DNA of 33,706 bases from Sediminicultor sp035648055 (GCA_035648055.1 DASRMF010000065.1:1-33706); one strand, 5' to 3'. Shown: positions 7,792 through 16,388, counted from the stretch's first letter. The notes: generated by a model not told the origin, from the sequence alone. Numbers and translations: made by a program.

Positions 7792-8529
7792 ATGACTACA
7801 TTGTTGAAAGTTGAAGATTTAAAAATATATTATGGTTCTATCGAAGCTCTTAAAGGAATTTCTCTTACAGTTAATGAAGGTGAGATAGTTACCGTATTAG
7901 GGGCAAATGGTGCAGGGAAAAGTACTCTTCTAAGGGCTATCTCCGGGTTATTACCCATTCGCAGCGGAAAGATTAAGTTAGATGACCAAGAACTTAATAA
8001 TGTTAAGGCATTCAAAATAGTTATGGGAGGTATTTCGCACGTACCGGAGGGTCGAAAAGTATTTGCAACTCTTACGGTCGATGAAAACCTTAATTTGGGT
8101 GCATATACTCGAAGAAAAGACAAAAAGAAGATTAAAGAATCTATGGAAAGGGTTTATGGTTTATTTCCCATTCTTAAAGCGCGGCGTAACCAATTATCCG
8201 GAACATTATCAGGCGGGGAACAGCAAATGTTGGCAATGGGAAGAGGTTTAATGAGCACTCCCCGTATCTTACTTCTAGATGAACCTTCTCTCGGTTTGGC
8301 TCCTTTATTAGTAAAACAAATTTTCAAAATTATTCGTGAAATTAACGATCAGGGTATATCGATATTATTAGTAGAACAAAATGCCCGTAAAGCATTAAGT
8401 ATTGCTGACAGGGGATATGTGCTGGAAACCGGAAATATTACTATTAACGGGTTAGCTTCCGATTTAAAGAGCAATCAAAAAGTCCAGGAGGCCTACCTGG
8501 GAGGCGCAGCCCTTAAGAAGAGAAAGTAA
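7792..8529 (+). CDS. livF: branched-chain amino-acid ABC transporter ATP-binding protein LivF
   Basis: A 245-residue ABC ATPase of the LivF type. Walker A GANGAGKST is at residues 37-45, HVPEGRKVFATLTVDENL near 83-100 is characteristic of LivF, the signature LSGGEQQ is at 139-145, and Walker B LLLDEP at 160-165. The start ATG follows the livG stop by a few bases. It is the last gene of the transporter operon and is followed by a repeat array and a strong terminator-like hairpin at 8613-8642. Confidence 0.93.
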   Translation: MTTLLKVEDLKIYYGSIEALKGISLTVNEGEIVTVLGANGAGKSTLLRAISGLLPIRSGKIKLDDQELNNVKAFKIVMGGISHVPEGRKVFATLTVDENLNLGAYTRRKDKKKIKESMERVYGLFPILKARRNQLSGTLSGGEQQMLAMGRGLMSTPRILLLDEPSLGLAPLLVKQIFKIIREINDQGISILLVEQNARKALSIADRGYVLETGNITINGLASDLKSNQKVQEAYLGGAALKKRK

Positions 8530-8566
8530 TTTAGTCGTTATTGGATAGTCGTTAGTTTTAAAAACA

Positions 8567-8601
8567 AGTTTTCAGTTAACAGTTTTTAGTTATCGGTTTT
8601 A
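8567..8601 (+). repeat. degenerate tandem heptamers AGTTNNN
   Basis: Five consecutive 7-base units start AGTT or GGTT: AGTTTTC (8567), AGTTAAC (8574), AGTTTTT (8581), AGTTATC (8588), GGTTTTA (8595). They belong to the wider set of heptamer arrays in the intergenic spacers of this window. Confidence 0.7.
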
Positions 8602-8612
8602 ATTTCCTGTAG

Positions 8613-8642
8613 GGGGCGGATTTATCCGCCCCGTCTTTTTTT
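8613..8642 (+). terminator. GC-rich hairpin with T-run after livF; also a GTAGGGGC palindrome
   Basis: GGGGCGGAT (8613-8621) pairs perfectly with ATCCGCCCC (8624-8632) across a two-base loop, then a run of T begins at 8636. This is a good intrinsic terminator for the liv operon. The preceding TGTAGGGG matches the palindromes at 29351 and 19271, so the terminator appears to be made from a dispersed repeat. Confidence 0.75.
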
Positions 8643-8694
8643 CTATCTCCAGTTTCTTTTTCTCCATGCAATACGCGACAGGAATATAAAATTA

Positions 8695-8723
8695 TTGAAA
8701 AATGTTGTTATTTTTGATATATT
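8695..8723 (+). promoter_or_regulatory. sigma-70-type promoter for phoU
   Basis: TTGAAA (8695-8700), 17-base spacer, TATATT (8718-8723). It lies downstream of the liv terminator and about 160 bases before phoU, so the transcript would include the heptamer array at 8739-8848 in its 5' leader. Confidence 0.55.
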
Positions 8724-8738
8724 AAGCATAAGCTAAAT

Positions 8739-8848
8739 ATCGTATCGAGTATCGAGTATCGCGTATCGCGTGAAAATACAGAATTCAGAAGACAAAAGCC
8801 AGGAGCCAGAATATTCTGAATACTGAATTCTGACTCCTGGATACTAAG
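8739..8848 (+). repeat. heptanucleotide array (GTATCGM) grading into degenerate heptamers and an imperfect hairpin
   Basis: From 8743, the unit GTATCGA occurs twice and GTATCGC twice in tandem. Downstream the sequence keeps a 7-base phase with changing units, for example AGAATTC, AAAAGCC, AGGAGCC, then ACTGAAT, TCTGACT, CCTGGAT. Within it CCAGGAG (8799-8805) pairs with CTCCTGG (8834-8840), and CAGAAT (8807-8812) with ATTCTG (8827-8832). It fills most of the phoU leader region. Confidence 0.75.
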
Positions 8849-8883
8849 TGGTTTCGAATAAAATGTAAAGGATAAAGTGAATT

Positions 8884-9570
8884 ATGATTAAAAAGGAAAA
8901 TAAGTTATTTTTTGATAACGAACTCCCGGGCTTAAAGGAAAGTTTAGTAAAAATGGCAAATTTAGTGGAAGAAGCAATTAGTATGTCTATAAAATCTTTA
9001 GTTGAGCAGGATTTGGATTTAGCGGCAAAGGTAATTGAGAACGATAATATAATTGATAAAATGGAATTAGATATCGAAGAACAATGTCTGCAAATGATTG
9101 CTCTACGTCACCCCATTGCCAAAAATTTAAGAATTATCGGCTGTGGTTACAAGACTGTATCTGATTTAGAAAGAGTAGCCGATCATGCCGTGGATATAGC
9201 TAAAGCCAGCCAATATCTATCTACCAAATCAATGGTAAAACCCTTAATAGACATTCCTCGTATGGCTGAAATTGCCCAAAATATGTTGAAAGATGGCTTA
9301 AATGCCTATTTCAACGGAGATGTAGAATTAGCCAAGGAAGTATGGGCAAGAGACAATACGGTTGATGATTTAGATAAACAAATATTACGTGAACTTTTAA
9401 CTTTTATGATGGAAGACCCCCGTACTATCAGCAGGGCGATTCATTTAATCTTCGTTTCTAATAGCATTGAACGGATTGCCGACCATGCTACAAATTTAGC
9501 AGAAAGAGTAGTATATATTGCCAATGGAGAAAGAATAAAGGATTATTTTAAAAGCGGTAAAGAAGAATAG
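8884..9570 (+). CDS. phoU: phosphate signalling complex protein PhoU
   Basis: A 228-residue helical protein with two PhoU repeats. Each repeat holds the metal-binding motif: DLERVADHAVDI (residues 95-105) and SIERIADHATNL (194-205). The length matches the family. PhoU restrains the PhoR kinase and the Pst transporter when phosphate is plentiful. No pst or phoBR genes are next to it here, so it stands alone, with its own promoter at 8695-8723. ATG 8884 has only a weak ribosome site (AAAGGAT at 8867-8873). Confidence 0.93.
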   Translation: MIKKENKLFFDNELPGLKESLVKMANLVEEAISMSIKSLVEQDLDLAAKVIENDNIIDKMELDIEEQCLQMIALRHPIAKNLRIIGCGYKTVSDLERVADHAVDIAKASQYLSTKSMVKPLIDIPRMAEIAQNMLKDGLNAYFNGDVELAKEVWARDNTVDDLDKQILRELLTFMMEDPRTISRAIHLIFVSNSIERIADHATNLAERVVYIANGERIKDYFKSGKEE

Positions 9571-9653
9571 AACATAAAACTCTAAAATTAATTGAATAAT
9601 TGTTTATATTTTTTGAATAATTAAAAAACAATAAACCAAAAAGGTTATAACTT

Positions 9654-10340
9654 TTGCAAACAATCAAAAATAATTTAGAAATAATAAACGAAAAAATAAA
9701 AAAAGCAGCCTTAAAGGCGAATAGAAACCCTGAAGAAATAAAATTAGTAGCGGTAACTAAAACTGCTACTACAGAGCAAATAGAAGAGGCTATAAATGCG
9801 GGGGTAAAAATAATTGGTGAAAACAGGGTTCAGGATGCTAAAGAAAAATATCATATTTTGACTGCCGATATAGAGTGGCATCTAATAGGACACCTGCAGA
9901 CTAATAAGGCAAAATACGCTGTAGAAATATTTAATTGTATTCACTCTGTAGATAGTATAAAATTAGCCCAAGAAATAGATAAGCGCTCGAAGCAATTTGG
10001 GAAGATAATGGATGTTTTAGTTGAGGTGAATGTTTCCGGGGAGGAAACTAAATATGGGATTAAACCGGAAGAAGTAAAGTCTTTTCTAAAAGAAATTTCT
10101 GAATTTTCCAGGATAAGGGTCAGAGGCTTAATGACTATTGCCCCAATAGTAGAAGATAAAGAAGAAGTTCGGCTATATTTCAGGCAACTCCGGGAGTTAG
10201 CTAAAGAAATAAAGAGTAAAAACATAGAAAATGTTAAAATGGACTGTCTTTCCATGGGTATGACTGAAGATTTTGAGATAGCTATTGAAGAAGGCGCTAA
10301 TATGGTTAGAATCGGTAGAGGAATATTCGGATTTCATTAA
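9654..10340 (+). CDS. yggS: pyridoxal phosphate homeostasis protein, YggS/PLPBP family
   Basis: A 228-residue fold-type III PLP protein. Lys36 in LVAVTK is the PLP-binding lysine. WHLIGHLQTNK, GLMTIAP and LSMGMTEDFEIAIEEG near the C-terminus are family signatures. It regulates vitamin B6 and amino/keto-acid balance without known catalytic activity. The start is TTG 9654 with AAAAAGG upstream. It is followed by yggT and divIVA as in Firmicutes cell-division clusters, but sepF, which often lies between the PLPBP gene and yggT, is absent. Confidence 0.93.
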   Translation: MQTIKNNLEIINEKIKKAALKANRNPEEIKLVAVTKTATTEQIEEAINAGVKIIGENRVQDAKEKYHILTADIEWHLIGHLQTNKAKYAVEIFNCIHSVDSIKLAQEIDKRSKQFGKIMDVLVEVNVSGEETKYGIKPEEVKSFLKEISEFSRIRVRGLMTIAPIVEDKEEVRLYFRQLRELAKEIKSKNIENVKMDCLSMGMTEDFEIAIEEGANMVRIGRGIFGFH

Positions 10341-10395
10341 CCATTAATTTGAATAAAAAAGATAAATTAATAAAAGCGGAAGGAAAATATTATCT

Positions 10396-10665
10396 ATGTT
10401 CTTACTGATTCAAATAATTAACACAGTTTTCAGACTTTACAGTTATTTAATTTTAGCAAGGATATTTTTAACCTGGATACCTATAGACCCTCATAATCCT
10501 GTAGTGCAATTTATTTATAGGGTTACCGAACCTATTTTAGCACACTTCAGGATTATATTGCCTTTAGGAGGTATTGGTTTAGATCTTTCTCCGATAATTG
10601 TCTTTTTTTTACTAAATCTGCTTCAGAGAGCAATAATTAATATACTTTTTAGTATAGCTTTTTAA
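10396..10665 (+). CDS. yggT: YggT family membrane protein
   Basis: An 89-residue protein with two hydrophobic segments separated by the conserved loop ARIFLTWIPIDPHNPVVQFIYRVTEPILAHFR (residues about 21-52), the hallmark of the YGGT family (YlmG in Gram-positives). YlmG-like proteins sit beside division genes and influence septum or nucleoid organisation in some species; the molecular role is not settled. It lies between the PLPBP gene and divIVA, a widely conserved neighbourhood. Confidence 0.9.
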   Translation: MFLLIQIINTVFRLYSYLILARIFLTWIPIDPHNPVVQFIYRVTEPILAHFRIILPLGGIGLDLSPIIVFFLLNLLQRAIINILFSIAF

Positions 10666-10713
10666 TGTTTATAAAAAAATTAATTAAAATATTAAATTAG
10701 GGAGGATATTTGA

Positions 10714-11340
10714 ATGAGAATTACACCAATGGATATTGAACAACAAGAATTTTCCAGATCATTCAGGGGTTACAACGAAGAAGAAGTAGATGATTTCTTA
10801 GACAAGATAGTGAAAGACTACGAAGAATTGATCAATGAAAACGTAAGACTTAATGAAGAAATAGAAAGGATGCAAGAAAAATTAAAAGAGTTTAGCGAGA
10901 TTGAAGAAAGTTTGAGGAGTGCTTTACTAAATGCCCAAAAATCTGCCGAAGAAATGAAGGGCAGGGTAGAAAGTGAAGCAAAAATAATCATAGAAAAAGC
11001 AGAGATGGACGCTAATACGTTAAAACAACAGATCTTACAAAGAGAAGAACTGGCAAAAAATGAAATCGATAATCTGCGAAGATATAAATTTATATTTAAA
11101 GAAAAATTTAAATCAATGTTGAATTTATACTTAAAAATGTTAGAAAATGAGGAATTTGAGGAAGAAGGAAATTACGATATTAAAGAAGAAGAAACTTCCA
11201 AAGAAAAGGTAAGGAAAGAAGTTTCCGAAGAGAAAGTAGACAAAAGAGTTTCTGAAGAAAAAATGGGCGAATTAGAAGGATTCGCCGTAAAAAAAGATTA
11301 TAAAGTTGAAGAAACGGAAAATGAGCAGCAGTATCAATGA
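10714..11340 (+). CDS. divIVA: DivIVA-domain cell-division/polarity protein
   Basis: A 208-residue protein. The N-terminal DivIVA domain (MRITPMDIEQQEFSRSFRGYNEEEVDDFL) includes the membrane-binding start and the conserved FxRsFRGYxxxEVDxFLd motif. A long coiled coil follows (about residues 30-130). The last 60 residues are a low-complexity Glu/Lys tail with repeats around the motif VSEEK, typical of a poorly conserved C-terminus. GGGAGG just upstream supports ATG 10714. DivIVA proteins sense negative membrane curvature and recruit division or pole-organising proteins. The stop overlaps the following yggU gene. Confidence 0.9.
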   Translation: MRITPMDIEQQEFSRSFRGYNEEEVDDFLDKIVKDYEELINENVRLNEEIERMQEKLKEFSEIEESLRSALLNAQKSAEEMKGRVESEAKIIIEKAEMDANTLKQQILQREELAKNEIDNLRRYKFIFKEKFKSMLNLYLKMLENEEFEEEGNYDIKEEETSKEKVRKEVSEEKVDKRVSEEKMGELEGFAVKKDYKVEETENEQQYQ

Positions 11341-11629
11341 TTGTCTTAAGATCGTGGGTAATGATATCGTAATAAAAATTAAAATTGTTCCCGGTTCATC
11401 TAAGAATAAAATTGTTGGAGTGTATAATAATGCTTTGAAGATTGCTATTACTGCCCCGCCGGTCGAAGGAAAAGCCAATAAAAAATGTATTACTTACTTG
11501 GCTAAATATTTTGATGTAGCGAAATCAAAAATTGAAATAATTTCGGGGCAAACCAGCAAAAATAAACTTATTAAAATTTACGATATCAGCCAAAAAGAAT
11601 TTTTAGAAAAAATAGAAAAAATTAGTTGA
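11321..11629 (+). CDS. yggU: DUF167/YggU family protein
   Basis: A small protein of about 102 residues from ATG 11321; TTG 11306 in the same frame would add five residues. The motif KIKIVPGSSKNKIVG ... LKIAITAPPVEGKANKKCITYLAKYF is the DUF167 signature. The function is unknown; the structure is a small alpha/beta fold. The start lies inside the end of divIVA, so translation is probably coupled. This order (divIVA, yggU, ileS) is conserved in several low-GC lineages. Confidence 0.88.
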   Translation: MSSSINDCLKIVGNDIVIKIKIVPGSSKNKIVGVYNNALKIAITAPPVEGKANKKCITYLAKYFDVAKSKIEIISGQTSKNKLIKIYDISQKEFLEKIEKIS

Positions 11630-11635
11630 AAATTC

Positions 11636-11661
11636 CCCCTCTCCCTCCGAGGGGAGAGGGG
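11636..11661. repeat. CCCCTCTCCC/GGGAGAGGGG palindrome
   Basis: CCCCTCTCCC (11636-11645) pairs perfectly with GGGAGAGGGG (11652-11661) over a six-base loop. No T-run follows, so it is a weak terminator candidate at most. It may be a dispersed palindromic repeat, and it ends the yggU transcript region. Confidence 0.6.
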
Positions 11662-11705
11662 ATAAGAAATCCAAATCTTCTTTTATTAAGCAAGAGACTT
11701 ATTTT

Positions 11706-11758
11706 GCTAACCAGTTAACTAATTTCCAACTCGATACTCAATACTATATACTCGCTAC
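11706..11758 (+). repeat. AACCAGTT octamers then tandem TCGATAC-like heptamers
   Basis: AACCAGTT and AACTAATT are followed by four phased heptamers: TCGATAC (11731), TCAATAC (11738), TATATAC (11745), TCGCTAC (11752). This combines the octamer seen at 16324 and the heptamer family seen at 8743, 20643 and 21807. Confidence 0.7.
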
Positions 11759-11773
11759 TTTCTTTTTAGAACA

Positions 11774-11803
11774 TTGACATAAACCGATTTAATATGCTAT
11801 TAT
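11774..11803 (+). promoter_or_regulatory. sigma-70 promoter of the ileS operon
   Basis: TTGACA (11774-11779), 18-base spacer, TATTAT (11798-11803), placed immediately before the T-box stem I. Confidence 0.65.
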
Positions 11804-11809
11804 TACGAA

Positions 11810-12109
11810 TATTAAAAATAGAATAGTTATTTATCTGATTTGAGGAAGAGTAGATAGATACAGTTTAACAGCGAGCAGGGTTAGTGAAAGCCTGTAAATT
11901 TTTTCTATCGAAAATCGTCTCGATATTTCTAATCGAAATTAGTTCAAAAGTAGATTGGAACGGTGAATATCGTTAAAAACGGAATGAATAAATTTATTTA
12001 TTTAAATCTATTTAATCTATAAGTTCATTATCGTGAGATAATGATAAAAATTGGGTGGTACCACGAGAATTTTAAACCTCTTGTCCTTTTATGAGGCAAG
12101 AGGTTTTTG
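11810..12109 (+). ncRNA. T-box leader (tRNA-Ile sensing) of ileS
   Basis: All main T-box parts are visible. Stem I has the AGTA side of the specifier loop at 11849-11852, the conserved distal segment GCGAGCAGGGTTAGTGAAAG at 11871-11890, and the 3' side GAAAATCG at 11910-11917, giving a probable specifier ATC (11914-11916, an isoleucine codon). The T-box sequence GGGTGGTACCACG is at 12053-12065; its bulge TGGT (12056-12059) would pair with the ACCA end of uncharged tRNA-Ile. A terminator hairpin follows at 12075-12109. Uncharged tRNA-Ile should stabilise the antiterminator and permit transcription into ileS. Confidence 0.93.
12075..12109 (+). terminator. regulated terminator of the T-box
   Basis: AACCTCTTG (12075-12083) pairs with CAAGAGGTT (12097-12105), followed by a T-run. 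It is the off-state structure of the T-box. Confidence 0.88.
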
Positions 12110-12160
12110 TTATATTATCTTATATTATTAGAAAAACATAAAGCATGAGGAGAGATTCAA

Positions 12161-14971
12161 ATGGAATACAAAGATACTTTAAATTTACCAAAAACAAAAT
12201 TTAAGATGAAAGCAAACTTGGCCAAGGAAGAACCTAAACTGTTAGAGTTTTGGCGAGAAGAAAAAATTTATGAAAAAGTATGTGAAGAAAAGAAAGGTTT
12301 GGAAAAATATATCTTGCACGACGGACCTCCCTATGCAAATGGCAATATACATATCGGCACCGCCTATAATAAGATATTAAAAGATATAATTCCTAAATAT
12401 AAATCGATGAAAGGATATGATGCCCGCTATGTCCCGGGGTGGGATACCCATGGTTTGCCGATAGAATTTCAGGTTACCAAAGATATGAAAGTTGGCTTAA
12501 GCGAGGTAGATCCGGTTGAATTAAGGGAAAAATGCAACCAATATGCCTGGCATTTTATCAATGTGCAAAGAGAAGAATTTAAGCGATTAGGAGTAATGGC
12601 AGAATGGGATAACCCTTATTTGACCCTTAAACCTGCTTATGAGGCAGAACAGATAGAAATATTTAAAAAAATGTTTTTAAAAGGGTATATTTACAAAGGA
12701 TTAAAACCGGTATACTGGTGTGCTAATTGTGAAACAGCCTTGGCAGCCGCAGAGATAGAATATCACGACAAAGAATCTTCTTCTATCTACGTTAAATTTT
12801 TAGTGAAAGATAGTTTGAAAAAAATATTCCCTGAATACAAAGAAGAGGAAACTTACATACTTATTTGGACTACTACTCCCTGGACTATCCCTGGTAACAT
12901 GGCTGTTGCTTTAAATCCTGAGATTGAATATAGTCTGGTAGAAACTAAAAAAGGTAACCTTTTATTAGCTTCTGCCTTAATAGAAAATGTAATGAAAGAA
13001 ATTGGGATTGTTGATTATAAAATTATCGGAGAGGCAAAAGGTAAATTATTTGAGGGCATGAAATGTAAACACCCTATTTTTGACCGAGATTCACTTATTA
13101 TACTGGGAGGCCATGTTTTATTGGATGAAGGGACTGGTTGTGTCCATACTGCTCCCGGACATGGACAAGAGGATTATGAGATAGGAGTAAAATATAAGAT
13201 TCCTATATTTACTACTCTTGATAGCCAGGGGAGATTTAACCAGGAAGGCGGTAAGTTTAAGGGATTGACTTACGAAGAAGGGAATATTGCTGTAATAGAA
13301 GAATTAACCAAGAATGGAACTTTAATGAAGGTTAGTAAAATAACGCATTCTTATCCTCATTGCTGGCGTTGTAAAAAACCGGTAGTATTTAGAGCTACCA
13401 AGCAATGGTTTGTTAATATTGAAGCTTTTCGTGATTTAGTCTTATCCGAAATAGAAAAAGTTCAATTTGTTCCTGACTGGGGTAAGGAAAAGATATACGG
13501 TATGGTGGAGAACAGAACCGACTGGTGTATTTCCCGCCAAAGAGTGTGGGGTGTACCCATTCCTGTTTTCTATTGCAAAGGATGCGGAGAAATTATAGTA
13601 AATGAAGAAACCATAAATTCAGTTAAAAAAATGTTCCTGGAAAAAGGGTCAAATTCCTGGTTTGCAATGTCTGCTCAAGAAATTTTACCCAAAGATTACC
13701 AGTGTCCCCACTGCCAGGGTAAAGTTTTTGAAAAAGAGAAAGATATAATGGATGTATGGTTTGATTCAGGATGCAGCCATGCGGCAGTGCTTAAGACGAG
13801 AGATGAACTTCATTGGCCGGCAGAAATGTATTTAGAGGGAACTGACCAGCATAGAGGTTGGTTCCAAACTTCACTGCTGACTTCGGTGGCTGCTTTTGAA
13901 AAGGCACCTTACAAAACTGTTTTAACCCATGGTTTTATTGTTGATGAAAAAGGTAAAAAAATGTCCAAATCCGTAGGCAATGTCATTGCCCCTCAGGAAA
14001 TTATTGAAAAATATGGAGCAGATATATTAAGATTATGGGTGGCCTCTTCTGATTACCGAACAGATATTAGGATCTCTTCCAAGATATTAGATCAATTAGT
14101 GGAAATATACCGCAGGGTTAGAAATACCGCCCGGTTTATCCTGGGAAATTTATCCGATTTTGATCCTGATAAAGATACAGTTTCTTATGATAAACTTAAC
14201 GAATTAGATAGAGTAGTCTTGAATAATTTTCAAAGTTTATTGAAAAGAGTAAATGAAAATTATGATAAATTTGAATTTCATTCCCTTTATCATGAAATTC
14301 ATAACTTCTGTGCTATCGATTTGAGTTCATTTTATCTGGATATAATTAAAGATAGGCTTTACACTGCTTTTGCTGATTCCGAAGAGCGCCGGGCAGCTCA
14401 AACAGTATTGTATCAGATAATAATTGATTTGGTTAAACTGATTGCACCGGTATTAAGTTTTACCGCAGAGGAAATATGGCAGTATCTAAGAGAAATTAAA
14501 AAAGGTGAAGAAAGCGTTTTTCTCGCTCCCTGGCCGGAAGTAAATGAAAATAAGATTGATGAAGGTTTAGTAAAAAAATGGGAGAACATACTAAAGATCA
14601 GAAAAGATGTTTTAAAAGCCCTGGAAATAAAAAGAGGGGAAGGCTTTATCGGTAATTCTTTAGAGGCACAGGTAAATATTTATACTGAAAATAAAGAAGT
14701 TTACGATTACCTGATGTCCTTTAATGAACAGTTGGAAACCATATTTATTGTTTCTAAAACAGATATATTTTACGGGAAAGGGGAAAAAGGTATTTCTTCT
14801 GACGCCTATACGTGTATTGAATTTCCAGATATTAAAGTGCTGATAACCAGAGTACCGGGAGAAAAATGTGAAAGATGCTGGTGTTACAGTGAGACAGTGG
14901 GAGAAGACCAAAAATATCCGACGATTTGTGAAAAATGTGCTAAAGTAATGCATAATAATTTTGAGGAGTAA
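12161..14971 (+). CDS. ileS: isoleucyl-tRNA synthetase
   Basis: 936 residues, the usual size of bacterial-type IleS. The class I motif is HIGT at residues 64-67 in DGPPYANGNIHIGT, a common variant of HIGH. The editing (CP1) domain includes WTTTPWTIPGN near residue 235. KMSKS is at 600-604. The C-terminal zinc module CERCWCYSETVG ... CEKC lies near 903-930. It charges tRNA-Ile in the cytoplasm and clears Val-tRNA-Ile. It is regulated by the upstream T-box and is followed 11 bases later by lspA, as in many bacteria. Confidence 0.97.
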   Translation: MEYKDTLNLPKTKFKMKANLAKEEPKLLEFWREEKIYEKVCEEKKGLEKYILHDGPPYANGNIHIGTAYNKILKDIIPKYKSMKGYDARYVPGWDTHGLPIEFQVTKDMKVGLSEVDPVELREKCNQYAWHFINVQREEFKRLGVMAEWDNPYLTLKPAYEAEQIEIFKKMFLKGYIYKGLKPVYWCANCETALAAAEIEYHDKESSSIYVKFLVKDSLKKIFPEYKEEETYILIWTTTPWTIPGNMAVALNPEIEYSLVETKKGNLLLASALIENVMKEIGIVDYKIIGEAKGKLFEGMKCKHPIFDRDSLIILGGHVLLDEGTGCVHTAPGHGQEDYEIGVKYKIPIFTTLDSQGRFNQEGGKFKGLTYEEGNIAVIEELTKNGTLMKVSKITHSYPHCWRCKKPVVFRATKQWFVNIEAFRDLVLSEIEKVQFVPDWGKEKIYGMVENRTDWCISRQRVWGVPIPVFYCKGCGEIIVNEETINSVKKMFLEKGSNSWFAMSAQEILPKDYQCPHCQGKVFEKEKDIMDVWFDSGCSHAAVLKTRDELHWPAEMYLEGTDQHRGWFQTSLLTSVAAFEKAPYKTVLTHGFIVDEKGKKMSKSVGNVIAPQEIIEKYGADILRLWVASSDYRTDIRISSKILDQLVEIYRRVRNTARFILGNLSDFDPDKDTVSYDKLNELDRVVLNNFQSLLKRVNENYDKFEFHSLYHEIHNFCAIDLSSFYLDIIKDRLYTAFADSEERRAAQTVLYQIIIDLVKLIAPVLSFTAEEIWQYLREIKKGEESVFLAPWPEVNENKIDEGLVKKWENILKIRKDVLKALEIKRGEGFIGNSLEAQVNIYTENKEVYDYLMSFNEQLETIFIVSKTDIFYGKGEKGISSDAYTCIEFPDIKVLITRVPGEKCERCWCYSETVGEDQKYPTICEKCAKVMHNNFEE

Positions 14972-14982
14972 AAGGAAGTACT

Positions 14983-15483
14983 ATGGGATATATCGGTTTT
15001 ACAATATTTGTGATATTATTTGATCAGGCGAGTAAACTTTTCATTCAATATAAAATGAAGATCGGGGAATCCATACCGGTAATTAAGGGAATATTTCATA
15101 TAACCTATATAGAAAATCCCCGAACCTCCTTTGGTCTTTTTGAATATAATAAATCGTTTTTTGTGATAGCGGTGTTGATTTCAATAATTTTATTGATTTT
15201 AATTTATAAAAAAATAATTTTTAAAAAAGATCCTTTTGTTTATATCCCTTTAACACTTGTTTTGGGTGGCGCAGTGGGTAATCTTATTGACCGGGTGAGA
15301 ATTGATGGCAGGGTAATAGATTTTATAGATTTTAGAATCTGGCCGGTTTTTAATTTTGCCGATTCGGCGATAGTGTGCGGAATGTTGATATTATTGATTC
15401 ATGTTTTGTTCCGTGCCCCGGAAAAGGAAGGTGAGGGAGAAAGAGAAGAAGGGGAAAAATATAACGAAGAAGATAAGGAGTAA
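14983..15483 (+). CDS. lspA: lipoprotein signal peptidase (signal peptidase II)
   Basis: A 166-residue protein with four membrane segments. DQASK near residue 14, NLIDRVRIDGRVIDFIDF and FNFADSA contain the conserved residues, including the two catalytic aspartates (in NLIDR and FNFADSA). The segment ENPRTSFGLF replaces the usual NxGxxFG and lacks its first glycine. The C-terminal tail is Glu/Lys-rich. It cleaves prolipoproteins after Lgt modification; lgt is the next gene, six bases away. Confidence 0.93.
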   Translation: MGYIGFTIFVILFDQASKLFIQYKMKIGESIPVIKGIFHITYIENPRTSFGLFEYNKSFFVIAVLISIILLILIYKKIIFKKDPFVYIPLTLVLGGAVGNLIDRVRIDGRVIDFIDFRIWPVFNFADSAIVCGMLILLIHVLFRAPEKEGEGEREEGEKYNEEDKE

Positions 15484-15489
15484 ATTTTA

Positions 15490-16299
15490 ATGTATAGAAT
15501 TTTATTTACTATTGGTTCGTTTTCTATTTATTCTTACGGATTGATGATTGCTTTAGCTCTTGTGGTAGCTATTCTTTTTGCTATGAGAGAAGCAAAAAAA
15601 AGCGGAGAAGACCCGGAAAGAATTTTAGATTTAAGCCTATATGTCATTTTAGGTGCCTTGATAGGGGGTAGATTGGCATATGTTTTACAATATCTCGATT
15701 ATTATTTAAAAAATCCTATCAAAATATTATATTTCAGGCAGGGTGGATTAAGCTTTTTAGGAGGATTTTTAGTAGCTTATTTCCTGTGCTGGCTGTATGT
15801 CAAAAGAACTAAGATTTCATTCTGGAAATATGCGGATATTGCCGCTCCCTCCATTGCTATCGGAATAGGGATAGGGAGGATAGGTTGTTTTTTAAATGGC
15901 TGTTGTTATGGTATAGTTTCAGAAAATTACGGTATTAAATTTCCTTCTTTACATATGCCACCGGTGTATTTACAGCAATTAAATGATGGATTGATTGCCT
16001 CTGGAAGCTCTTGTACTCTCCCGGTAATTCCTACTCAACTTTATATTTCTTTATATGGCTTTTTAATATTTTTTATTCTTCACTGGATGAAAAAATATAA
16101 GAAGTATGACGGGTTTCTTATGTTAAGCTTTTTTATATTATATTCAATTTCCCGCTTTACCGTGGAATTTTTCAGATTTTATGAAACTAATTACAAATTA
16201 TTTAATTTGTTAACCATTACCCAGACTATTTTAATAGTAGTTGTATTGGTTTCATTGGTTTTTATGAATATTTTAAAGAAAAAAAGTAAAAAAGCATAA
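15490..16299 (+). CDS. lgt: prolipoprotein diacylglyceryl transferase
   Basis: A 269-residue membrane protein. GALIGGRLAYVL (55-66), QGGLSFLGGF (84-93) and the Lgt signature GRIGCFLNGCCYG (129-141) are present, with about seven membrane spans. It transfers diacylglycerol from phosphatidylglycerol to the lipobox cysteine of prolipoproteins. Its pairing with lspA puts both early steps of lipoprotein maturation in the ileS operon. Confidence 0.94.
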   Translation: MYRILFTIGSFSIYSYGLMIALALVVAILFAMREAKKSGEDPERILDLSLYVILGALIGGRLAYVLQYLDYYLKNPIKILYFRQGGLSFLGGFLVAYFLCWLYVKRTKISFWKYADIAAPSIAIGIGIGRIGCFLNGCCYGIVSENYGIKFPSLHMPPVYLQQLNDGLIASGSSCTLPVIPTQLYISLYGFLIFFILHWMKKYKKYDGFLMLSFFILYSISRFTVEFFRFYETNYKLFNLLTITQTILIVVVLVSLVFMNILKKKSKKA

Positions 16300-16323
16300 C
16301 TAGTCCTGAATTCTATTTTCTTA

Positions 16324-16366
16324 AACCAGATAACCAATTAACCAGCTAACCAGCTAACTAACTAAC
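16324..16366 (+). repeat. tandem AACCAGCT-type octamers
   Basis: Four 8-base units in tandem, AACCAGAT (16324), AACCAATT (16332), AACCAGCT (16340), AACCAGCT (16348), followed by AACT repeats. They lie in the 89-base gap between lgt and rluD. Confidence 0.75.
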
Positions 16367-16388
16367 TTATTAAATTAGGATTTTATTT

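Noticed and set aside
8739..8770. Possible CRISPR array
   Set aside because: The units are only seven bases long and are directly adjacent, without spacers; no cas gene is present anywhere in the window.
9592..9622. Direct repeat TTGAATAATT upstream of the PLPBP gene
   Set aside because: Two copies of a 10-base AT-rich string are unremarkable at this base composition and no operator symmetry is present.
12350..12361. HIGT instead of HIGH in IleS
   Set aside because: This variant (HIGT) occurs in many bacterial IleS proteins; KMSKS, the editing domain and the zinc module are intact, so it is not evidence of a defective enzyme.
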